Source: Heracleum sosnowskyi
Lineage: Eukaryota > Streptophyta > Magnoliopsida > Apiales > Apiaceae
Assembly (NCBI GenBank): GCA_030848705.1
Contig: CM061244.1
Span: 109,761,111 to 109,825,110 of the forward strand
DNA: 64,000 bases
Direction: 5' to 3'
A program made the translations under genes and the position numbers. Shown piece by piece: positions 36,201-46,026 of this stretch (its first letter is position 1; each line of letters opens with the position of its first letter). The notes under the pieces are model-generated. The model saw only the letters and a list, made by a program, of their open reading frames with translations, ran no database searches and was not told the DNA's origin.

Positions 36201-36757
36201 TAGAATCTGTTCAGATGGTTTATCATAAAGGATTAAAGAAAGAGGTTCTGTTATACTTTATGTCTGATGGAAGAGTATACAGAGTAGGAGAAGCTGATGT
36301 TCAATTGAAGCTATGGGAAGAGCTTGAGTATGTTTTATACCTTCTCAAAGTCAAAAATAAAAGTACTCATGATGCTGTTATAGTTCTAAGAGATAGGATG
36401 ATGAAATCCAAAGTGCTTCTTGGAGGTGGTGTTTCTAGTGCATATATTCCTAAGTACAGAGATGCTTATGGAAAATTTGTTGAAATGAAGAGAAACAGTG
36501 CTAAGTTCAAGACAGCACTGGGTATTAAAGTCTTGGAATTCAATCTGGAGTCAGACAAATCATACTATATTCGGCTAGGGAATGAAATGAGGAAGAACAG
36601 CATTTATTCTCTGAGAGCTGCTATCTACCAGACTGGAGAAAGTGATCCAGAGCTCAAGGAACTGAAAGAAATCATGGTGGAAGAGCTTGAAAAGGCTGAA
36701 AGGAGACTTCTCATCGATTATCTCAGGACAGTGCCTGATATTGAAGAGATTAAGTAA
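33255..36757 (+). pseudogene. Extra ORF of the Copia element (function unknown), frameshifted
   Basis: The first part runs from ATG 33255 (MATTAFVSSGLEF) to about 33760; a one-base frame change then leads to the frame of 33698-36757, which is open to TAA 36755. Together they would be close to 1,160 residues. The N-terminal globular part (AFWESG, GTIRAATGFP, RPFLRKEWSFFFDCI) resembles proteins often annotated in plant retroelements without known function. The middle is very acidic, rich in E, A, V and N with repeated NSDNAD-like motifs. Residues near 35040-35290 look coiled-coil. The C-terminal part is basic and helical. No signal peptide or convincing membrane segment is seen, so an envelope role is not supported. 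Confidence 0.7.
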
Positions 36758-36889
36758 AGTCTGACTGTAAGTTTTTAAAGTTTTCTGTTCTAAGTTAAAG
36801 TTAAACTCTGATTGTATTTAAACACTGCATTTGTTATATGTTTTGACATCATCAATTATCTATTAACTTGTACATCTTTATTATGCACA

Positions 36890-36902
36890 AGTTGGGGGAG
36901 AT
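36890..36902 (+). other. Polypurine tract of the Copia element
   Basis: AGTTGGGGGAGAT lies directly before the 3' LTR, the plus-strand primer site of Copia elements. The minus-strand Copia family nearby uses almost the same tract (37786-37798, complement). Confidence 0.85.
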
Positions 36903-37396
36903 TGTTAGATATAATTGCTGACGTTTGTTCATCAGTGTTTAAGTACCAGGTACTCATCAGAGTTTACTGGAAGCCAGTCAGAGTTTATTAAAGTCTGGCG
37001 GGGAGAAAGTTTACCTTAGCTGTCGGTGCTGATATAAAGATTCTAGAAGCAATATATCTTGAAGATGGAAAGAAGCAAGATATATTGAGACAGTTAAGGA
37101 AACGGAACAGAAGACAGAAGCAATCCTAATTTGATATAATTTGTATAGCTAATTTATAGGAATATCAATTAGAGATTGATTATGTAACTGTGTATTATAT
37201 AAACACAGATAGGTTAACCCTAAAAGGGATACGAATACTGAATACATTATTCTTCTAACCTAGCAGCTCTCTGTGATTCTTTAACATCACTAAGAGAAGA
37301 GTTATTTTATATAATTCAGTGATTGATTCATAAACAGTGTTCTTGAGTGTTATTATCATATTTATATTGATTATATATTGTGTAATCGGCCTAACA
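36903..37396 (+). repeat. 3' LTR of the Copia element
   Basis: 494 bp, nearly identical to 26215-26685, with a 23-bp insertion that partly duplicates CAGAGTTTA (36957-36987). Confidence 0.92.
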
Positions 37397-37401
37397 GACT
37401 A

Positions 37402-37785
37402 TTTACAATTAGCCTCCATATTCTACATATCCATTAATAGTCAACATGACTTATTCAGCCTAAAAACTAATACTCCAACTTCTACATCGGGATTACAAAA
37501 TAGGATTACACATCAGGACTACACATCAGGATTGTACATCAGGATTGCATATCAGGATTGCATCTCAGGATTGTACATCAGGATTGCATATCAGGATTGC
37601 ATATCATGATTGTACATCAGGATTACACAAGCATGTTACATTGAGTCTTATCCGTAGATAAGCTACCCTTCTACGGATACTGCAAATGCATGCTATCCGT
37701 TGAAGGCTACATATTTACTTATACAATTTTCACTAAGTTAGTCTAGTTATCATCAAGAAATAACATAGTTCCTAACAATCTCCCC
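37402..37785 (-). mobile_element. Minus-strand Copia 3' LTR, inner part
   Basis: It continues the LTR that began at 24884. The plus strand ends CATAGTTCCTAACA, the reverse complement of the TGTTAGGAAC start of the sister LTR. It is followed by ATCTCCCCCAAT, a reverse-complement polypurine tract, so the internal region lies to the right. It contains the expanded 13-bp array below. Confidence 0.85.
37485..37627. repeat. 13-bp minisatellite inside the LTR, 11 units
   Basis: The unit is CATCAGGATTGCA with variants. Eleven units fill exactly 143 bp. The sister LTR (21346-22291) has only one comparable place (complement of CTACATCAGAAATACACAAG), so the array expanded in this copy. Confidence 0.9.
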
Positions 37786-38793
37786 CAATTTATGCCTGGT
37801 TGATAATCATATATAAATTAAGTGTCTTAATGATAACAAAACCACTTCTAAAAAATAAACAGTAAACAGTAAAAATTGTATTAAGCTACATTATTGAAAT
37901 ACTGAAGAGTTGAGAGGTTTACATAGAGAGTGCTCCTCTAGACTGAGCAGATTTAATTCATTTTCTTCTCTCTTGGAGGCTGAATCTTTTGTCTCCCTTC
38001 CTTAGCATAGTTGGCCTTGAGTTGATCTTGAAGCTTCTTGTAGAATGCATCTTCTTCAGCAATTTTTGGATCCACCTTGCCTTGCAACCATCTAAGGTAC
38101 TTGGTGCTAGCCTTAGACAATTGATCTTCAATCCTGAAGAATCTTCTACAACCCTCGTCATCCTTGAATTGCATCATCCAGTAAGGTTGGAGATGGATTC
38201 TTTGTCCATTGTAAGGGATCTTCATCTTTCTTGGCAAACTATCAGGAGAATTCCAGTTGTTCCTGATTTCTTCAATCTTCTTCAAAATGGCACTTCTTGC
38301 AACCTCAGAAAATCCCCTTGTGTTCTTGAAGCATGAGAAAACCTTTACCAAGGTGGAATATCCTTCATTCAGCACTTGTTACAAGGGTCATGCTCTCACC
38401 TTCCCTCCTTTGTAGACAAAGGTTAGTCTTTCAGGCAGATCTCTGAATTTGTCTGTGCTTCTTATTTCACTAACTTCATCCAGGAAGAGATTCATGGTTG
38501 AGTACTCATGTATTTCTGCAATGTACATACAGTCTGCTTTGTTCTCAACTGGCTTGGCAACTTTTGGTGCAACATTCAGCTTGATTGGTCCTTGTTGAGC
38601 TCTTTTAACTGGTTCCCTTTTCCTTGACTTCTTTTTAGCTTCAATGATGAACTTAGGGAAAACCAAGTTTTCAAACTCAACAGGCTCTTCTTTAGGCTCT
38701 ATAGGAGTCTCATGGAAGATTTTGGATTGTTTCTTTTGCCCTAGACACTGATTCAGTGGTGTGTACCAAATGCAACATCTGCTCTGCCTCCAC
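37786..38793 (-). pseudogene. Internal fragment of the minus-strand Copia element (extra ORF), broken
   Basis: Two collinear open stretches on the minus strand, 38793-38388 and 38375-37953, in one frame but separated by two stops. The protein is lysine- and glutamate-rich (EAKKKSRKREPVKRAQQ; WMMQFKDDEGCRRFFRIEDQL) and ends 155 bp before the polypurine tract. Its position, last ORF before the tract, matches the extra ORF of the neighbouring Copia element, but the sequence is different. Pol and the 5' LTR are missing. Confidence 0.65.
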
Positions 38794-40623
38794 ATTGCCC
38801 GGAAGCGACAACCTGCACAGACCTCGAGAGTTATGGAGAGTGCAGTGGCGGCTGATTACAGTGAAGGACATTCAGAAAGTGTCTCAGAAGTTGGACGAAG
38901 GAAAAGGCAACAAAGTGTAACTTCATCTGTTCAAACTCCAGGTGAAAAGCGATATAATCTCAGGAGAAACAAGATGTAAGTTCTTAGATAATTTATGTGA
39001 ATGATGATATAGGAGATGTCTCTTGGTACTTTTAGCTATTGCATAAAAATTATTTAGAGTATATGACTTGGAAATATTATGTTAATTGATATCCTTGGTA
39101 AGTTTTAAGAAGTATTTCCTATCTGTTCGTGAATCCTGATTATGTCTATTCAAATTTAAATGAGGTTACTGAAATTTGTTCTTGTTCTTCATCAATTTAT
39201 GTACTTTTCGATGCATTTGATTAAATTTTTAGTTGAAAGTTGAATTGTATCTTTGGTAGAGACTGTTAAGTGATCTTTATGTCAATGAATTTCAAGCAAA
39301 CACGCTGATACCATTGGAAATTGTACAAGATAATCTGATGTGAAAAAGTAAAATGCTATTGTGAAAAAATATGGGGACACATAATTACATAGTTGAATAT
39401 TTTTTTGATCAAGTTAACAAATCTGAAGATAAATTTCCATTCAGAATGATGCTGTAATTAGTATTGAAGGTGCAACGGAAAATAAGACGGGATTCTCTTT
39501 TTATCTCTTCTTAGTGTGAAGTTATAGAAGCTTAAAGAGTCATCCTTTATTTGTCTTCTTTTTTCCCTTTACATGATAAAGAAATTTCATTTAGAAGTTG
39601 CACTATGTTGGATTGTGCGTGGGTCTTGGGTACGGGTAATGCAGTCTCTTAATTTCATTAAACATCATTGTTGCCAATAAACACGTGGGATGTGGTTCAC
39701 GAAGTATGTTTCCAGATTGGCCAAATCTCGGTCGTTAGTTTGAACTGGGAAGCTGTATTTTTTCTTGTGTATGTATTGCATATAAGCAATAAGGAATTTC
39801 TGTTTGGCTCGTAAGAAGGAAGAAGATTATGTCAATCCCTGTATGCTAATAAGATAAGAATCATTTAAGGACGATGCTAGATCTAAAAATAATCTTGTAA
39901 TAACCATAAGAGAGGTTGTTTACAGTTGCTAGTTTGTTTAAGATCAGTCTGTAGCAAAATTCGGTTATGGTGTGTATGTGACTGTTATCTAAGAGATTCT
40001 ATTTTTGATTGGTCAGCGTGGAGACATCCGGGTCAGCAAAAGGTTTGCTTAATACTGAGAAGATGGAAAGCAGAATCGATGTTGATAAGGCAGAAACAGT
40101 GCAAAACCATGCTCTTGTTTCATCACAGGTTGTAGCTTCTGAGAAAGACAATTCAACACTGCTAGTAGAGGTTACAGCATGTACAAGTCTTGAAATTCAA
40201 GATCATTCAACAGAAAGGGATGTTAAGGTACTGCCTTCTTGAGTTTTGTCACTTCGGTGGGAAATTATGGACTTCATCAATATGTTATGTCATCTACTCT
40301 ACAATATATCCTTTTTGTGGAATGTCGTGTGCATGTTTTGTGAAATCTTTTGCTTTAATGCATAGCTCAAAACATCCAAAACTGGTGATAAGAGCATTGA
40401 CCCAGCGAGAACAGAAAATATAGAGTTTACTGGGGAGGTAAATAGTACGATACCTGATTGCAGTAATGAAAATGGAAGGGGAAGCATTTTACATGAAGAT
40501 GGAGATAATCAATTTAATGGAGACGATGAATTTAAAGTACTCAACGAGGACGAGGATCTGGATGATGAATCAGAGGGCGAAGTGTCGATACATAAGAAGC
40601 TCTGGACTTTCTTTACCACATGA
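38793..40623 (+). pseudogene. NMCP1/CRWN1: 3' fragment of an NMCP1/CRWN1 (nuclear lamina-like) gene
   Basis: Three exons with GT-AG borders: about 38793-38975, 40017-40227 and 40366-40623 (stop TGA), about 216 residues. Diagnostic features of the C-terminus of plant nuclear matrix constituent proteins: ARKRQPAQTSRV, GRRKRQQSVTSSVQTPGEKRYNLRR, an acidic region (NEDEDLDDESEGE) and the terminal KKLWTFFTT. The intact family has about 1,000 or more residues, mostly coiled coil, and shapes the nuclear periphery. None of the upstream exons occur in the window; sequence to the left is truncated minus-strand Copia. The remaining exons show no stop or frameshift, so the break is recent or some selection remains. 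Probably a truncated copy; an assembly join is the alternative. Confidence 0.85.
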
Positions 40624-41433
40624 TAATAGAATTTTTCAAGTTGTTCTTCAGCGTCTCTTCCTCACGGTATCATCCAATTAAAGAGTGACCAATCATATAA
40701 TTTTCACAAATTTTGTGATTCCTCCCAGTACTAAAGTTTAGGTTATAGAATAATCAGATTCCTTTCAATATTTGACCAAGGTTGATAGAGCTTCTTGCAG
40801 CTATAGTAGCCACTGAGCTGAAGACAATGCACACATGTTAAGTATTTGATTCTATTAAATTTGTGTATAACTTTTTTCACTTTTGATAGTTGTAAGTATC
40901 AGTCACGGATAAGTAAAAGTTTTTGAACTCTTTACATTCTGTTTTATCTTTTGAACAATTTCTCTTCGCCACAATGATGTTATAACAGGATCTTGTAATC
41001 CAAACATGAATGTGCAATGAGTGCAGCTGTTCTTCATGTGTAGAAGTGCACTCATTCATCTTCTATTGTCTGTGATTGAAGTTGAATCATTTTTTTTCTT
41101 TTGCAAAGTAGGTTAAAGTTAAATCATTGATGCTACAGATGTTGTTTATCTATTTTGGCGAATTCCATAGTTATAAACAATAGCTGGATGATTTTACAGG
41201 AGTAAGAATCAGTCTCTTCAGCCCAGCGTGACGTGGTTCAAAATTTAAAACGTCAAGGTCTTAAATTTTTTTGGTGCTAGTTTCATCCTCAAAATTGGGC
41301 AACCCCCCCCCCCCCCACCCCCAAATGTATGAGTATGAGTTTCAGTTTATTTTTGCCTCGCATTCCAGACATGGTTCTATTTGTTTCAATTTTACATTTC
41401 TGACTTTTTTTTGCCTTTTTATGTATAAGTATT
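40624..41433. other. Downstream of the NMCP1 fragment, no gene seen
   Basis: Contains the presumed 3' UTR and a C run (41301-41323). Nothing else is recognised. Confidence 0.4.
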
Positions 41434-41803
41434 GAGCAAGTCCAATGCAATGCCAAACTTGGTGTCATTGCTATATTTTGGCACCAAATGCCAAAAATGT
41501 CAACATCAAAGGAGTTGTATATTTGGATGCAAATATTCATATAAATGCATACTTGGTGTCAAATTTGCATTGAATGATGCATATATGCATCTAGCCACAT
41601 CATCAATGAACCATAAATATAATACAAGTTGGTCTACTTTATGTGGAATTTAGGTGAGTTGGACAAAAAATTGGTTAAACATAGAAATATTTGGTAGCAA
41701 AATGCAACTAGCATTAGAGTCCATCTTATTATTTAGCACCAAAATTCACTTTTTGGTGCCATACTATAGAAATGGCTATAGCCATTTTGCATTAGACTTG
41801 CTC
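41434..41803. mobile_element. MITE with GAGCAAGTC termini
   Basis: Left end GAGCAAGTCCAATGCAATG; the complement of the right end is GAGCAAGTCTAATGCAAAATGG. The inner part repeats TTTGGCACCAAA-like motifs in both directions. No convincing TSD is seen, so the superfamily is unassigned. The 370 bp have no coding capacity. Confidence 0.65.
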
Positions 41804-43125
41804 TGAAAAGATTCTCATTCTATGGTGAAATGGAAATCAGTAGGATTGTTGATGAGAAAGATTTATTTTTTGGTCCAATTTTGTAGTTTTGTACACTCAG
41901 GGTTGGGACCAGCAAGAACACACTGTCAGAACTCAGAAGCCACTCTTGGGCATTTTAATGGAAGCTGAAGGGTTCACATGTACTCTTGTGTGGAACTTGC
42001 ATGAACCTTTCTTGTTTAGGTAATGCGTGTTCACTTGTGTTATACATAATTTCACCAGCCTTAACTAGTTGTAACATGTTGTTCCACTTACTATCTCATC
42101 TTTCACCTTGCAGGAATCCTATTTATTCCAATTTAATTCTGAGAAATCTTATTAATTGTACGACTATGTGAGAAATGAAATGCATAATGTATATGGGCCC
42201 GATTTGGAAGGGGTAAAAATCTTTTATAAAAATACTACTCACTCAAAATTCCCAGCTCCCTGCAAAACAAAAGAATAAGGGGTTACGAAATAATCAACTT
42301 TGACATGTTATAGTGATGGACATCAACTAGTTGATATTATCCTTCCCATGCCACAACTTGTTAAATTTTTTGTTTCAATGTCAGTGACAAGTTATCCTAA
42401 TGTGACGGATTTAGTGAGAGACATGTCTAGGATTTATCTCTAGAAAAACTAGTTTAAGTTGACCTACTTAAAGGCATTAAGCTATAATAGGTGCACCAAA
42501 TGAAATGTCATTATCCTATAGCAGAGTATTTATAGGCTGACAAACTTAAATACCCAGTAAATGAAATATCATTATCCTATACAAGATACTAATATGAACA
42601 AAGACTTGTATATCAGTTGATTTGGTATTTAATTAGAGAGCGATGGATGGAATGGACATGGACATGACTTGTGTATCTTTATACTTGTAGATTTTTGATG
42701 TGGTTACTATTACTGGGCATACTTTAGTTATTATTAGTTGCCATACAATGGTGTCAATCCTATGAAAAATTAATAAGTACACTAATTGAAACCTAGATGA
42801 GTAGATGTTGTGTTAAAAGTCCAATCTTGTGAACTAAACAATCTATTGATTTGTATAGTGAGTGAAAGAGTAAAAAAATAAAGATAGAAAAGGACCACTC
42901 ATTGTATTAGGCCTGTTTGGCTACTATGAAATAAATTAGTGTGCTGTGAAATCTCTCTATCCATACTTCTTCCTCTTCTGCTCTTATGAAAGCTGGTCCA
43001 ATTAGATAGAGGCTAAATTTTCATTAATTTCAATTACTTTATGCTCTGTTATTGTGTTATTTAGTCTCTTCAACCTTTTCCCCTTTCTTTCCTTTTGATA
43101 TCTTGTTGTATTGCATAAGAAAATA
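41804..43125. other. Intergenic, no gene seen
   Basis: AT-rich with a direct repeat of AAATGAAATNTCATTATCCTATA at 42498-42580. No coding features are supported. Confidence 0.4.
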
Positions 43126-43298
43126 GGGGGACGGTCTACAACAAATGATTGTTACAGCAAATCGTACCGCGGAAACACGCGGTACGTGTACGGTAGGATT
43201 TTAGGTGTGCATACATGGAGGTCCATCATTTACACGTATCGCGAAAACTTTTCGCGGTACGGTTTTTTATAACAATCGTTTGTTTTTGACCATCTGCC
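43126..43298. mobile_element. Small Mutator-like MITE with two strong hairpins
   Basis: Direct repeats AAGAAAATA at 43117-43125 and 43299-43307 form a 9-bp TSD. The termini GGGGGACGGTC / GACCATCTGCC are imperfect inverted repeats extended by AACAAATGATTGTTA / TAACAATCGTTTG. Inside are GTACCGCG-GAAACA-CGCGGTAC and a CGTATCGCGAAAA/CTTTTCGCGGTACG hairpin, CpG-rich in an AT-rich setting. 173 bp, non-coding. Confidence 0.75.
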
Positions 43299-43307
43299 AA
43301 GAAAATA

Positions 43308-44156
43308 ACATTTGTGTCCCTGACTGAGTGCATGTGCTCTGAAGGAGGTAAATTATGTACGTATTGTTGACATAAGATTGTTGTAGCATACTTTATCAGC
43401 GGTAATTAAATGATAATAACTTTTTATTTAAGTTTACCCTTGACATGTTTAAAACAAACTTTTACAATTCTTACCTTATCGCATTTATTATCCGCGATAA
43501 GTATGTTATACCATTCATCCGTCAAGGATCAATCTTATATATATATAGTAGCCTTATGTCTGAAAAGTGAAAACAAATATTAAGTTCATTTCACATTTCA
43601 ATAATTTCATCAAGTGAAACAAGTAATTTTGTGGTATAAAGTAAATGATGTAAATATATACTTGTTGAATTTTAAATGCAAGCCCAATTATTTCAGTTTA
43701 TTATATGTAGTTAAATGGAGAAAGGACTGAATATGTATAATTCACTCTATCTTTCACCTGTTTCATTTTGGTAATGATATTGGTCATAATTTATTACTAC
43801 ACTTTTAATTTCTCTACACCCTGCAATGAAAATGAAAAAAAAGGAGTTGTAAGCACAATTCCACAAGGCAACAACATGGTCTTGTTATAAATGAGAGATG
43901 GGGTTACTGATAAGATCTGATGGGAATTAAACTGTAATACTAGGTATTTCTTTTAAGAAGCCTCATGGCTTTAGTTTAATATTGTAGTTATACAGGCCCA
44001 CTAACATTTGCAATTACAAATGTACAATTTCTTTAGGAAAGTTGACAAACATGTCATGTATTTATATTTTATCATGCCAAGTGATTTTAATTAATAAAAG
44101 AGATGTTTTAGAAATAATAAATGGAAACTGAAAACTGCATTTTCCAAAGTATCTTA
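43308..44156. other. Intergenic, nothing recognised
   Basis: AT-rich, no gene or element ends seen. Confidence 0.4.
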
Positions 44157-44581
44157 GGGCCTGTTTGGGTACCGGTTTATAAGTCGGCTTATGACTTATA
44201 AACCCATAAGATCTTATGAGGGGTGTTTGTGTACTCAGCTTATTTGATAACTTATAACTTATAAATTGATACGTTGAATGTTAGAAATCACCAACATTTT
44301 ACTTAACTTATCAACTTATTCTTTGATTTCTTTATTTTTTAATACTTTATATTTTTACCTTTGTGTTTTTAAATATTTTTTTAATTTAAAATGCAAGTGT
44401 TGAAATCATTGTATTTAATAATTATTTTTTCAAATTTAATTTAGCAAACTCTTAACTAACTTATAAGTAAATTTATCCAAACACCCGTGTAACTTACAAG
44501 AATCCATCAACTTATCACTTATAAAGCACTTACTCATTTTAATCTATAAGTCAACTTTTTTGTGATACCCCAAACACGCAC
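44157..44581. mobile_element. PIF/Harbinger (Tourist-like) MITE
   Basis: Left end GGGCCTGTTTGGGTA; complement of the right end GTGCGTGTTTGGGGTATC; TSD TTA at 44154-44156 and 44582-44584. TTA duplication and a GGGCCTGTTTGG-type end are the Harbinger/Tourist pattern. 425 bp, non-coding. A related copy in the other orientation lies at 59834-60200. Confidence 0.8.
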
Positions 44582-44790
44582 TTAGTGTAGTCCCTTGTCT
44601 TTTCTCATCTGTTACAAAAAGCTGGTAAATATCCAACATCTTAAAAAGATAAAAGAAAGTCATTCAGAGACTACCTTTGTCTTGCATGCATTTACATGCA
44701 CTTCTCATTTTCTCCTTCTGCATGCAATTTGGTCCCCTAACTCTAAGCCCCCCCCCCCACACACAACACATCTTTAGTCCTGACCATTAA

Positions 44791-45475
44791 TGTAACACCC
44801 CAGTCCACATCGAGGAGATTTGAGACTTATGTTCAGTTTATAAGGCAAAGCACTACTACTAATTAGCACCAATAAATCATGATCTTTTGGGGCCTGTAGT
44901 GGGCTAGTCGTAACCCAAGTTGGCTGTATTTGGGCCAGTAGGCTTCGACTTATTCAGACTCGTGATCGGGACTTGACCCGATTTTCGAAAAAGGCTCGGG
45001 ATTTGACCCGAGTTGTCACATATGGTATATTATCAGAGCCGACTCACGAAAGCTTTGATGCGTCAAGTTGCCGGAGGTGGGGACACAAAGGCTGGTGGTA
45101 TTATCCCATAATAGACAGAGGTCTGGAGATGGGAACACGAAGTCAGTCGGTATTATCCCACAATGGCTAGAGAGGTATGATCTTAGACCTATGGGCTATC
45201 CGTTCAGGCTTGACGAGGACGTCAAGAGTTTAAGTGGGGGAGTTTGTAACACCCCAGTCCCACATCGAGGAAATTTGGGACTTGTGTTCAGTTTATAAGG
45301 CAAAGCACTACTACTAATTAGCACCAATAAATCATGATATTTTGGGGCCTGTGGTGGGCTAGTCGTAACCCAAGTTGGCTGCATTTGGGCCAGTAGGCTT
45401 CGACTTATTCAGACTCGTGATCGGGACTTGACCCGATTTTCGAAAAAGGCTCGGAATTTGACCCAGTTTATCACA
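44791..45475 (+). mobile_element. TRIM (terminal-repeat retrotransposon in miniature)
   Basis: Direct terminal repeats at 44791-45020 and 45245-45475 (TGTAACACCCCAGTC to TCACA), TSD ATTAA at 44786-44790 and 45476-45480, a primer site-like TGGTATATTATCAGAGCC at 45023, and a polypurine tract AAGTGGGGGAGTT just before the right repeat. The 224-bp interior has no coding capacity. Mobilisation must come from another element. Confidence 0.93.
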
Positions 45476-46026
45476 ATTAATCTCTCAACTGCCAAACCAA
45501 TGATCCACCCCTATCTAGCTAGTGATTCATTTATTGTATGCATATAATATATGTATTATTTGTTTGACAGCCAATCTTTGGTAAAGAGAATTACAAAGTG
45601 TTTTAAATAGCATAAAGCTATGAACATATTTGGAGAGTTCAGCTTCCCTTTCTCTTTCAGTTTCTCAATGCCTTCTTTCAGTTGGTACTGTTCTGATTAT
45701 ATTATTGACATTTCCATAATTACTTATTTGTGCATAGATAACTGATTTATAGTTTGGGCTTTATTTTTTTATATATAAGGCATTCAAGTGCTCTGTGTAA
45801 TCTGCTACTCTTCTTCTCCTTGGCTTTGCTATAAATATTATCAAAAAAAAGACATTGAAGTTAAGAACCTTGCCTCTCCATTTCTCTGCTTCATAACATC
45901 TTGATTCTTCAGAAGAAAAGTGATTTTAAGGAAAACTCTTGTTGTTTTCACTACTAATCCTTATTTCAACATTGTTCTGCTCTGCAATATTGAATCATCT
46001 AGAGTCTGTCATATTTACTTCTGCAA

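Larger units (their letters stand above)
26215..37396 (+). mobile_element. Complete Ty1/Copia retrotransposon, 11.2 kb, SIRE-like, with extra ORF
   Basis: LTRs at 26215-26685 and 36903-37396 (TGTTAG...CTAACA), primer site TGGTATCAGAGC at 26688, polypurine tract AGTTGGGGGAGAT at 36890-36902, and a perfect TSD GACTA at 26210-26214 and 37397-37401. Between them lie a gag-pol frame with Copia order (integrase before RT) and a second long ORF downstream of pol, as in SIRE/Maximus elements. By eye the LTRs differ by only about six substitutions plus a 23-bp and a small indel, so the insertion is young. One nonsense codon in pol, a frameshift in the extra ORF and a hAT MITE (32496-33009) break it. 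Confidence 0.93.

Noticed and set aside
33255..36757. Envelope gene in the Copia element
   Set aside because: No signal peptide, no clear membrane segments and no fusion-type motif were seen, so only an unknown extra ORF is claimed.
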